Assembly: GCA_963785585.1 (NCBI GenBank)
Contig: CAWAVW010000001.1
Coordinates: 1-64,000, forward strand
Source: Palsa-295 sp963785585
Lineage (GTDB): Bacteria > Acidobacteriota > Terriglobia > Acidiferrales > UBA7541
DNA length: 64,000 nucleotides
Reading direction: 5' to 3'
The position numbers and the translations under genes were made by a program. The notes under the pieces were generated by a model that saw only the letters and a program-made list of their open reading frames with translations, was not told where the DNA came from and searched no databases. This document shows positions 9,275-17,548 of this stretch, in pieces (the first letter of the stretch is position 1; each line of letters opens with the position of its first letter).

Positions 9275-10326
9275 TGTCGGCAGTTGTTGCGACCGACAGA
9301 GCGCCTGGAATACGATTGCTTTCCCCCCGGAGAAGGCAACGGGCGGGTCCGGTTTACCCCGGCCCCCCGTTCCTTCTTGAGGGGTGGTTTTGGGAGGGCG
9401 TGGCTTTGCGCGAATGGGAGAAGGCCGAGACACGACCGTTGCCGCTCTCGGCCCTGGGCGAGCGTTATCGGCGTTATCGGCTGAGCGATCCCAGGGCCGA
9501 GGAGGCGATGGCCTGGTCGTTGCGAAGTTACGGGCAAGCGTCGCCGGCGACGGCCTGCTGGCGCGATGATCGGGCGGAATTGCTCGATGGTTTCAAGCGG
9601 CGAGCGGCGGCGGCTCGGTTGGGCTGGGCCACCCTGAGCGTGCGCCTGGTGGCGATTGACGAGCGGTCGGCCAAAGCGGCCATCCACGGTCTCAATTGCG
9701 TCGGAGCTCGGCCGAGCGAGTTGGAAGAGGCCTGGCTGGTACAGGCGCTGGTTCGCGAGGACGGACTAACGCAAGTGGAAGCGGCCCAACTGCTCAACAA
9801 GCACAAGAGTTGGGTATGCCGGCGGCTGGCCTTGCTGGAGCGCCTTAGCGCCGAAGCGCAAGCGGAGATGCGTTTAGGCTTGTTGCCGGTTGGTTTGGCG
9901 CGGCAATTGACGCGGTTGCCCACGGGCAACCAGTCGGCCATTTTGTCGGCCGCGCGGCGAGAATCGCTGACGACAGTCGAGGTTCAAGGCGTTGTGGACT
10001 TGCTGCGCGGCGCCACGCCGGAGCAGGAGCAGCTGCTGTTGACCGATCCGCGGGCCGCCTTGTTGCAAGCTGAAGGCGTCCCCAACCCGGTTCGAGATTC
10101 GCGTCTGAGTCCGGCCGGGAATCGGCTGGCCCGGCAATTGGGAATGCTGCTGGACCTGCTGAGCCGCATCGAGAATTGGCAGCGTCATCCTGGCCTGGCC
10201 GAATTGAAACGCGAAGATCGCCGCTTGCTGGCGCCTCAGTTCGCCCGTCTGGTTCGCGACGCGCGCAACGTCGCCGCTTTGACCAACGACCTTTGGCCTT
10301 CCGAACTCCGGGATGAAGCAGCATGA
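9274..10326 (+). CDS. ParB-like nuclease/CTPase-fold and HTH protein carried by IS21 element 2
   Basis: 350 aa from ATG 9274, chosen because it overlaps the upstream stop as TGATG. After a short head, the ParB/Srx-like N-domain reads RPLPLSALGERYRRYRLSDP, then EEAMAWSLRSYGQASPATAC and LLDGFKRRAAAARLGW. GFKRRAA sits where ParB proteins have their GxxRxxA nucleotide box. The helix-turn-helix of KorB/ParB type follows (GLTQVEAAQLLNKHKSWVCR), then a helical C-terminus. Classical ParB proteins bind centromere-like sites and pair with ParA; no parA is present here. Its stop overlaps the istA ATG, so it is translated with the transposase. I infer a transposon-encoded site-binding or target-choice factor. 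Confidence 0.75.
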   Translation: MSAVVATDRAPGIRLLSPRRRQRAGPVYPGPPFLLEGWFWEGVALREWEKAETRPLPLSALGERYRRYRLSDPRAEEAMAWSLRSYGQASPATACWRDDRAELLDGFKRRAAAARLGWATLSVRLVAIDERSAKAAIHGLNCVGARPSELEEAWLVQALVREDGLTQVEAAQLLNKHKSWVCRRLALLERLSAEAQAEMRLGLLPVGLARQLTRLPTGNQSAILSAARRESLTTVEVQGVVDLLRGATPEQEQLLLTDPRAALLQAEGVPNPVRDSRLSPAGNRLARQLGMLLDLLSRIENWQRHPGLAELKREDRRLLAPQFARLVRDARNVAALTNDLWPSELRDEAA

Positions 10327-11906
10327 ACGAAGAGACCCGCAACGAGATCGTACGGCGGCGGCAAGACGGAGCGTCGATGCGCCGCATCGCTCGTGAACTG
10401 AATATCGCGCGTGATACGGTGCAAAGCGTCATTCGTCGCTGGGAAGCCGACCGCGCCGGACGGGATTCGCCGGCGCCGGCCGCGCGACGGCCCAGTCTGG
10501 TCGATCCGTTCCACGACACCATCCGGCAGTTGCTGGAGCGCTATCCGAACATCACTGTTCAGCGCGTGCTTGAGGAACTGCGGCTCAAGGGGTTTGCCGG
10601 CGGCCGGAGCATCGTTCGCGAGCGCGTGCTCGAACTGCGGCCGCAACCGTCGCGCGAACCGGTGATCCGCTTCGAGACGTCCCCCGGTGCTCAGGCCCAG
10701 ATGGATTACAGCACCTACGACATCGACTTCACTACCGAAGGCCGTCGCCGCGTGTACGCATTTAGCTATGTGTTGGGGTATTCACGCCGGCAGTACGTGC
10801 GCTTCGTCGATTCTCAAGACTTGGCCACGACTTTGCGCGAACACATCCGCGCCTTTGAGCATCTGGGCGGCGTGGCCCGCACTTGCCTGTACGACAACAT
10901 GAAAGTGGTGGTGCTGCGGCATGGCGACGAAGGGCCGTTCTACAACCCGAAGTTCCTTGCCTTCGCCACGCATTACGGCTTCACGCCTTGGGCCTGTCGC
11001 GTCCGCCGGGGCCAGACCAAGGGAAAGGTGGAGAGGCCGTTCTATTACGTCGAAACCAGCTTGTTCAATGGCCGCACCTTCCGCACACTGGAACATCTCA
11101 ACGAGGTCGCGGCCTGGTGGTCGGCCAACGTCGCCGACGTGCGCGTGCATCGCGAGACCAAGCAGCGGCCTCTTGATCGGCATGCCGAGGAACGCTCGCA
11201 GTTGCTGCCGTTGCCCGCGGCGCCTTACCACGTTAGCGATGTCGTCTACCGCGTCGTCAACGACGAAGGCGACGTCGCTTACCGGCAGAACACCTACTCG
11301 GTTCCTTGGCGTTACCTCGGTCAGACGCTGCCGGTGCGCATTACCGAGACCGAATTGATTGTTTATGGCCCGAAGATCGACGAGGTCGCTCGCCACCGCC
11401 TCTTCTCACGCGACGTGACCAGGCAACACTCCGTGTTGCCTGCCCATCGGCCCAGCGTCGAGCCACGGCAGACTGAGGCCCTGCTGCGCGAACGCTTCGT
11501 GGAATTGGGGCCGCAGGCCACACGCTTCCTCGACGGCCTGCTGGCGGGCCAACGCTACGGCAAGGCCCAAGCCTTCAAGGTGCTCGCCTTGCTGGCCGTC
11601 TATGCGCGGGCCGACTGGCTGGCCGCTCTGGAGCGAGCCGTCCGCTTCGGCGCCTATTCGCTCAACGCCGTCGAACGCATTCTCGCTGTCCAGGCCCAAC
11701 CCAAAGTCGTTTCCGACATCGAAGTCGATCGCGACCAGCAACTTCCCCCGCATTTGACCGACAATCCTGTTTTGCCCAGGCCCACGACCGACTATCCCTA
11801 TCTTGTGGAGGAACCGACCGATCATGCCTCGACGCCAGAAACCCCACCCCCCGACAACGCCGACGACCAGCCCCCCGCTGCCGACGACACCAGCCGACCT
11901 GCGTGA
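10323..11906 (+). CDS. istA: IS21-family transposase IstA
   Basis: 527 aa, intact. The N-terminal helix-turn-helix reads GASMRRIARELNIARDTVQS. The rve core has AQMDYSTYDIDF (first Asp), CLYDNMKVVVL (second Asp) and KGKVERPFYYVE (Glu), then the C-terminal domain with YRQNTYSVPWRYLGQ. The last 60 residues are acidic and Pro-rich. It catalyses strand cleavage and joining of IS21-type elements together with IstB. The ATG overlaps the ParB-like gene by four bases, and the end overlaps istB. All features needed for activity are visible, unlike the copy at 1895-3404, with which it shares only family-level similarity. Confidence 0.92.
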   Translation: MNEETRNEIVRRRQDGASMRRIARELNIARDTVQSVIRRWEADRAGRDSPAPAARRPSLVDPFHDTIRQLLERYPNITVQRVLEELRLKGFAGGRSIVRERVLELRPQPSREPVIRFETSPGAQAQMDYSTYDIDFTTEGRRRVYAFSYVLGYSRRQYVRFVDSQDLATTLREHIRAFEHLGGVARTCLYDNMKVVVLRHGDEGPFYNPKFLAFATHYGFTPWACRVRRGQTKGKVERPFYYVETSLFNGRTFRTLEHLNEVAAWWSANVADVRVHRETKQRPLDRHAEERSQLLPLPAAPYHVSDVVYRVVNDEGDVAYRQNTYSVPWRYLGQTLPVRITETELIVYGPKIDEVARHRLFSRDVTRQHSVLPAHRPSVEPRQTEALLRERFVELGPQATRFLDGLLAGQRYGKAQAFKVLALLAVYARADWLAALERAVRFGAYSLNAVERILAVQAQPKVVSDIEVDRDQQLPPHLTDNPVLPRPTTDYPYLVEEPTDHASTPETPPPDNADDQPPAADDTSRPA

Positions 11907-12672
11907 GCGCATCCTTGCCGACTTCGCCGTGCTCAAGGTCCCCCTACGCGCCGAACAACTCGATGCCATTCTCTCTCTCGCCGGCCGCGACGGCCTCTCG
12001 CACCAGCAGTTCTTGCATCTGCTGATCGCCGAGCAGGCCAACCAACACCGCGAACGCGGCATCGCTCGTCGCATCCGCGAAGCCCGCTTCGCCGAACGCA
12101 AGCCGCTGAGCGAATTCGACTGGGAATTCAATCGCTCGGCGATCGATCGCACCCAGATCGAAGAACTGGCTACCGGCGGCTTCATTGGACGCCGAGAGAA
12201 CCTGATCATGGTCGGCCAATCGGGCGTTGGAAAATCGTTCTTGCTTCAATCGATTGGCGAAGCCGCTTGTGTGCTCGGCTACTCGGTCCGCTACACCACC
12301 AGCGCCGACATGCTGCAAGACTTGACCGCTGCCATCGCCGATCAGACCTTGCCCAAACGCGTCCGCTACTACGCCAACTTCGACTACTTGATCCTGGATG
12401 AATTTGGGTTCGATCACATCGAACGCGAGCAATCGCCGCAGGCCGCTAACCTGTTCTTCAAGATCATCCAAGCACGCAACCGCAGATGTTCGACCGCCTT
12501 GGCCACCAACATGGACTTCAAGACCTGGACCAAAAAACTCGGCGAAGAAGACCTGGTCGGCGCCTTCCTCGATCGCATTGTCGACGGCGCCATCATTCTC
12601 AAAATCAACGGCAAGTCCTATCGCGCCCACCGCGCCCAATTGCCGAAACCCGCGGCCGACACGAAGCAATAA
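11824..12672 (+). CDS. istB: IS21-family helper ATPase IstB
   Basis: 282 aa from ATG 11824, preceded by GGAGG twelve bases upstream; a TTG at 11803 is an alternative. After a Pro/Thr-rich head and a helical IstB N-domain (LRAEQLDAILSLAGRDGLSH), the AAA+ core shows Walker A VGQSGVGKSFLL, Walker B YLILDEFGFDHI, sensor-like STALATNMDFKTW, and LDRIVDGAIILKINGKSYR at the end. It starts inside the 3' end of istA, so the two are coupled. It probably forms the ATP-dependent assembly that brings IstA to target DNA, as known for the IS21 family. Confidence 0.92.
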   Translation: MPRRQKPHPPTTPTTSPPLPTTPADLRERILADFAVLKVPLRAEQLDAILSLAGRDGLSHQQFLHLLIAEQANQHRERGIARRIREARFAERKPLSEFDWEFNRSAIDRTQIEELATGGFIGRRENLIMVGQSGVGKSFLLQSIGEAACVLGYSVRYTTSADMLQDLTAAIADQTLPKRVRYYANFDYLILDEFGFDHIEREQSPQAANLFFKIIQARNRRCSTALATNMDFKTWTKKLGEEDLVGAFLDRIVDGAIILKINGKSYRAHRAQLPKPAADTKQ

Positions 12673-12713
12673 GCGCTCGATCGCCCCAAACCAATTCTCT
12701 GCAGCTGGTCTAG

Positions 12714-12920
12714 TTGCAAAAAACGATCGCCGGGCAACCGCCACGCATTCTCATCCTGGCCGACAAACCGGCCTACTTTCTGACCGACGCTGACAGCTTT
12801 TGGGCGTTTCTGCTCGATCGGATTCGCGGATTGCGGAAAATCCCTCGCTTGTCCGACCTGATCCGCCAGAAAGCTGCGGAGTCACCAACCCCCACGCCTG
12901 TCAACGCCGTGCCCGCCTGA
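12714..12920 (+). CDS. Small hypothetical protein after istB
   Basis: A 68-residue frame from TTG 12714: LADKPAYFLTDADSFWAFLL, then DRIRGLRKIPRLSDLIRQKA. The composition is plausible for a real protein and it follows istB by 41 bp on the same strand, so it could be the last gene of element 2. There is no ATG, no clear ribosome site and no family I recognise. Confidence 0.3.
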   Translation: MQKTIAGQPPRILILADKPAYFLTDADSFWAFLLDRIRGLRKIPRLSDLIRQKAAESPTPTPVNAVPA

Positions 12921-13319
12921 GGAACAGGTCGGCACGGCTTCCCATCAAGGACGACACCCAAAAACGCCCTCGGGGAAGGCACGCTCCAATAAAGCCTCAA
13001 ATGCAGGAAACCACGGGTGATTGAGAAGTTACCTTCCAGGCATTTTTCGGGTCTTTTTTCAGGTTTTCGCTATGGTTGCAGGAAGGCTGACGCCGGTGTT
13101 GACGGAATAGGCGGTTTGGGCCGTCCTCAACGCATTCTCGACCATGCTAATGGCCTGGACGCTCCATTGGCGGACGAACACCGCTTTGAATGATGGATTC
13201 TTGCGTTGCATTTATTCGACCCAGGGGCTGTCCAAATCAGTACCTCGCCGTTTGGTTTCCGATCATTAAATCTCGCACTTGGTTTGGCAGCGCACCCGCT
13301 GCGTTCACCATTCTCGCGC
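12921..13319. other. Intergenic stretch; likely holds the right end of IS21 element 2
   Basis: No supportable gene. Frames here look random. A terminus of element 2 should fall in this stretch but was not located. Confidence 0.4.
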
Positions 13320-13321
13320 TC

Positions 13322-14328
13322 AAAACCAGTTCGCTTTCCCTTCGCGCAAATCATTCTGATACCTTTGCTTGTCGCATTGATGCTGGCTGGCTCGATTGCC
13401 GCCCAGGACAGCAAGCAACCTTCCCCAATGAGAAATCAGCGACATCGCTCAGGGTGGGCGACAAAGCTCCCGCTCTTGAAGTCACCAAGTGGCTTCAGGG
13501 AAAAGCGATTGAGCGTTTCGAGCCGGGGGAGGCCTCGTAATCGAGTTTTGGGCGACCTGGTGCGGCATCTGCATTGCGATGATGCCGCAAACGGCCGACC
13601 TGCAGGCGGAGTATCTGCGGAATGGGGTTTGACAGTCATCGGCTTCACGGCCAGTTCCCCAACAGCGTCGAGGAAGAGGCAAAAGTTGCCGCTTTCGTCA
13701 AGAAGCGAGGTCCTAAACTTAAGTACACCTTTGCCTACGCTGACAACACCAAAACGTTCGACGCGTGGATGAAAGCTGCCGGCCGTGAAGGCATCCCGTG
13801 TGCCTTCGTGGTGGATAAGACGGGTAAGATTGCCTACATCGGCAGCCCGCATTTTTTGGGCGTCGTACTTCCGATGGTGATGGCAGGCGATTCACCGCAG
13901 GCGGTCCATAACCGAGCATTCAAAGTTGCGGCAGCTTTCAACAGACTCTGGCTCTTCCGGTCAATCGGCGACGACAAAACAGGTCTTCAGGCGTTGCTCG
14001 ATTTCGAGGCCAAGTATCCGGATATGAGCAGCAGTCCGATGCTGGCGCGAACAAAGCTGCTCTTTGTCGCGGGGGCCGGAGACGTGAACGCCGCGACGAA
14101 ATACTCGGAAGGAATAATTGCTAGAGCGATCGAATATGATGATCCGACGGCCTTGAATTTGGTTTTCACCTTCCTGTTCGAGGGGCAGGGACAGTCAAAC
14201 AAGGAATTGCTAGCCGTCGCTTTAAAAGCCGCTGTGGCGAGGGCCAAGCTCGTCGGCGATCACGATACGCGTGCCCTTCTTGATTTGGCTGACATCTATC
14301 GTGTCGTTGGCGACATGACGAAGGCTAG
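13322..14328 (+). pseudogene. Secreted thioredoxin-like (AhpC/TSA-type) protein, frameshifted and cut by IS1380
   Basis: A signal peptide-like segment RFPFAQIILIPLLVALMLAG is followed, across several frames, by RVGDKAPALEVTKWLQGKAI, then VIEFWATWCGICIAMMPQTA with a C-x2-C active site, then TVIGFTASSP and KVAAFVKKRGPKLKYTFAYA. An intact 220-residue helical tail ends GDMTKA. The CXXC motif in a TlpA/AhpC-like fold suggests an exported thiol-disulphide protein of a type common in Planctomycetota. Shifts occur near 13,430, 13,540 and 13,650. The 3' end runs into the IS1380 element, whose CTAG target site (14,325-14,328) lies in the last codons. The initiation codon is not visible. Confidence 0.65.
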
Positions 14329-16181
14329 ACCTTAAACAAGCGAAGCCCCCACGTCTGCCGAGCATGATTTTCAAGGTCGCCGATGTCGACAAGCCCCTAT
14401 GGCACACTCGCGGGCGAGTGGTCCGTCGTGGTCCGGTTCGTGGGAAAACTTTCCTTTCTGCTCGATGCGTTCGGCGTTAATGTGGATCGGGACATCCGGA
14501 TCCCGACTTCGAGTGGCCGACGATCAATGTTTGAGCTTGTTGATCAGGCGGAAGAAGATGGAAAGGTTTGGGTTCCAGGCCAACAAGCGATAGACGAGCT
14601 TACGGCCTGTCTTGATGATCTGGCAGGGCAGGAGCATGAACGCGTTCAGGAACGTCTTGAATTCCATTTTCAAGACCCGCTCCTTGTCGGCGTGATGTGT
14701 CTCCTGCCAGCGGCCGGGCGCTACCGGGAGCGTCAGCGCCCACCAGGCCTTGAGGTTCCACCCTAAGGCCGTGATCAGCATATATGCCCAGTTACTTTCC
14801 AAGTTGTCCAAGGGCGCGGCAACGACCGGACGCCGCCCTTCAACTGGGCGATCAGGTTCTCTTGGTTGCAACGATCGTTCGCCTCAAAAACCACTTCCGC
14901 CGGGGTACAGTCATATTCGTTCGTGATGTAGAAGAAATATCTCTCGTCGGGGAAAAGGACTTGTTCACCTTTCTCCACCGAGATGTTTTTGCGAAGCACC
15001 ACCATCCTGTAGGTCTCACGACAGGCTTCCGGCTGATACAGGAACTCCGCCACGTCTTCCGACACCAGACGCAGATTCTTAAATTCGCGATCCTTGACCA
15101 CCTGCTCCTTGACATTGTCCGGTCGTTGACGCGGTTGCGTCTCGACTTGATAGCGAGCCGGACGTTCCAGCGGGCTCCAGGCCGATGGCGGCAGATCATC
15201 GGCGATATCCTTAAGATTCTGCTTGGCATCGTAGCCGAAGAAGAAGCGAATGCGCGAGTCGCTGTCCCAACCATCCAGGTACTTCGTTTGCGAAAAGTCC
15301 GTGTCGCCGCGCATCACGATCTTGCGGAAGCCAGCTTTGAGGCAGAGTCGAACGGCTCGGTCCGCTTCGGCAGCGGCGCCTTCGTGTGAGGGACGATTGC
15401 CTGAGCGATTGACCAGGCTCAACACCTCTCCGGTGTTTGCCAACGTCAGCAAGAAGGGGTGATAACCCCAGAGGCGGTTATAGGAGATGTCCATCCCGCG
15501 CTTGCACTGGCCAGTGGTTTCGGTAATAGAGCCGTCCATGTCGAGCTTGGCACAACTGAAAAAGTCACTCGGTTGCTCCGCCCAGACCTTCAGGCGCACA
15601 TCGTTGACGATGTCGATGAAGGAGTGCAGGTCCGCTGTCGTGAAGCGACGACAGTAGTCGCCGGCCGTCGTGGGATCGGGAATGCGAGTGGCGCCGAGAG
15701 CATTCAGGTAATTCACGTCGTTGCGACGCAGTTCGAGATCTTGCAAGCAAGTCCCGCCGCACAGCGGATTGTAGGCGATGTTCAGCACGTGATCTGAGTC
15801 ATAATAAGGCATGTGCATCTTAAGCAGGTTCAAGCGCTGGTCGATCGCCTCGATCAACCCGAACCGACGAGACAGCAGATGGATGGAGCCGATGCCGCCG
15901 CACCCAATAGCGCCGGTCTTGTCGGCGAAGTCATAATGAATGTTGCTGGCGGTCAACGCCGGCTTGAACGTCAGGGTGTCCTTCGTTTTGTCGAGCCGAC
16001 GAGTGATTCGACGCTTGCCGTTTTCGAACCAGCGACGGAAACTATACTTCACTTGAAATCCTTTCGTGAGCGAGGTGCTTGTGGGTTTGGTCACTTATCA
16101 AACACCCCAAATCACCGAAGGATTTCAGGTTTCTTAACAAGATTTAGCGAGAATCTCCAAAAAACCTCGCTTGTTCAAGGT
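14329..16181 (-). mobile_element. IS1380-family insertion sequence, complete, with terminal repeats and CTAG duplication
   Basis: A left inverted repeat at 14,329-14,343 (ACCTTAAACAAGCGA) matches the reverse complement of 16,167-16,181 with one mismatch. Both ends are flanked by CTAG (14,325-14,328 and 16,182-16,185), which fits the 4-bp target duplication usual for IS1380. The element is about 1.85 kb with one transposase gene on the minus strand. It lies between the 3' end of a thioredoxin-like gene and the 3' end of a convergent membrane-protein gene, trimming both. Part of the same element recurs at 20,385-21,344. Confidence 0.85.
14524..16094 (-). CDS. IS1380-family transposase with one frameshift
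   Basis: The start is ATG 16094 (MTKPTSTSLTKGFQVKYSFR). Recognisable IS1380 blocks are GAIGCGGIGSIHLLSRRFGL, then LDMDGSITETTGQCKRGMDI with catalytic Asp, YHPFLLTLANTGEVLSLVNR, RKIVMRGDTDFSQTKYLDGW with a second Asp, and ANDRCNQENLIAQLKGGVR with the Glu region. One shift near 14,820 separates this 430-residue part from the C-terminal 110 residues (ALGWNLKAWWALTLPVAPGR to a stop at 14524). The copy at 20.4-21.3 kb also has a shifted frame at the same place but differs there by one base, so the break may be a shared base-calling problem. Total length about 520 residues if repaired. Confidence 0.85.
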
Positions 16182-16185
16182 CTAG

Positions 16186-16747
16186 ATGAGCCCGGCGCCC
16201 GAATAGAAAGTGGATGATAGTGATCGCCAAGATGCGCCGCTTGTCCATTGCGGTGTCGCCACAAGATTTTTCGTTGAAGCGCTTCGCGACGGAGCAAACC
16301 TTTTAAGTTCCTGACATTGTTGATGGCGTGACTGCCAATACGAATGCTTCTGCCCGGCCGATAGGCGAAAACTACTGTTCCTTCTTCGTCTTGCGTATCC
16401 CAAATGCTCGTCATGCTATCCCAGCGGATGACGCTTATATGTCCGCCCTTGCGAATAACCAAGGCGTCAGGGTAAACCAGTAGGCGAAATGCAGCCATAC
16501 GGTTGATCCACCCAAGTCCGCAGATCCCCAAAACAGTCAATAGAAAGCCCACAATGATGTACGAGACTTCGGCCGGATTGGGAAGTTGATCAACAACAAT
16601 GACGATCCCGATAATGGCCCCACCGAGGCAGGCCGGCAGCAATTTCAAAAGAAGGGCCGTCGCGGCATGAAACGTTTCCGGGGGTTCGCCATATGACGAC
16701 CGCACTTCTTCGAGACTTATGGGCTGCCAATCCTCGGAAAACTCCAT
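16186..16747 (-). pseudogene. Small membrane protein (DUF6585-like), 3' end replaced by IS1380
   Basis: ATG 16747 is chosen because GGGGG lies just upstream; an earlier in-frame start exists at 16792. Two membrane helices, LLLKLLPACLGGAIIGIVIV and VSYIIVGFLLTVLGICGLGW, are followed by a soluble domain FRLLVYPDALVIRKGGHISV, IRWDSMTSIWDTQDEEGTVV, which resembles PH-like domains of planctomycete membrane proteins of unknown role. The frame enters the IS1380 end at 16,185 and stops at 16,175, so the native C-terminus is lost. Family assignment is tentative. Confidence 0.5.
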
Positions 16748-16898
16748 GTGTGCCCCCTTTGCGTAAACATCTGCCAAGTGCTGCTTCGCCAAGAGTCGAC
16801 TTGTCCCGGAGTGGCAGCCCGGGATCCAAAGGCGGAATTCCCGAGTAATTCATGAACGTTTGGCCGCGTCCATGCGGCGCAATCCAGCCCCAGGCATA

Positions 16899-17388
16899 TC
16901 ATTCGCCAGTATTGAGTTTCAAACGCCGGTCCAGGTCGCCGAGCAATTCATCGAATGTTACGACCTCGACAGTGTGGCTATCGACAAGCACCTTGTCCGC
17001 CCGCCAGTCCAAGCGGATGCGATCGTACGGGGTGATGCCGCCATCTCGTCCGATTATTAACAGCGCCGAGAAGCCGATATGCCCGTCCCCGAAATCTTTC
17101 TTGAATACGTCGGTTTTCTTCACGTCGTCCAACAGCGAAAACCAATCGACGATCTGCGAATAACCATGCTAAAATCGTTGACTCCATTCATTGATGGTTC
17201 TGCCTGTTACTTTGAAAATGCTGTTACTGCGGCCGTCTTCAAATTCAACCAGACAATAGTGTCGATGAGAACTATTTCCGACTATCAGGTCCGCCGAGTA
17301 ATTACCGATGATCGGGTATTCAAATACGATGTCGGTCGCTGGCCCGATATCTGGATCGTAAGTTCCCAAGAAGGCTGACAGCGGCACA
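16899..17388 (-). pseudogene. Shedu (DUF4263)-type nuclease, C-terminal remnant with an in-frame stop
   Basis: One continuous frame emerges from the IS66 end and reads SADLIVGNSSHRHYCLVEFE, DGRSNSIFKVTGRTINEWSQ, then a TAG at 17,169-17,171, then HGYSQIVDWFSLLDDVKKTD, GFSALLIIGRDGGITPYDRI and KVLVDSHTVEVVTFDELLGD, stopping at 16,899. I recognise this as the DUF4263/SduA C-terminal domain of Shedu anti-phage nucleases, where the position of the TAG normally carries Glu (RFE HGYSQ). A GAG-to-TAG change would explain it without a frameshift. The 5' part is gone beyond the IS66 boundary at 17,389. Assignment is from recalled family pattern. Confidence 0.6.
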
Positions 17389-17548
17389 CTTCCCGTCCGG
17401 CCAACCGCACTCCCCCCCGCACCCCGCGCCGCGCGTCCGGGCGGCGCCGGAGCCACGCCCGCGACGCCGCCCAGCGCGATCAGTTCCTGGGCGGAACAAA
17501 AAACAGCTCCGGTAGCGCCGGAGCCGGGAAGGATATGTCGAGGGGTGG

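Larger units (their letters stand above)
8606..12672 (+). mobile_element. IS21-type element 2, intact, with zinc-ribbon and ParB-like accessory genes (core extent)
   Basis: Four plus-strand genes form one coupled unit: zinc-ribbon protein (stop at 9274 shares a base with the next ATG, TGATG), ParB-like protein (stop overlaps the istA ATG by four bases), istA, and istB starting inside the end of istA. All four frames are open. The transposase has its DDE residues, and the helper has Walker A and B. Termini and target duplications were not found, so the true ends lie outside these coordinates. The gene content matches the degraded element 1 except that a ParB-like protein replaces the winged-helix protein. 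Confidence 0.75.
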
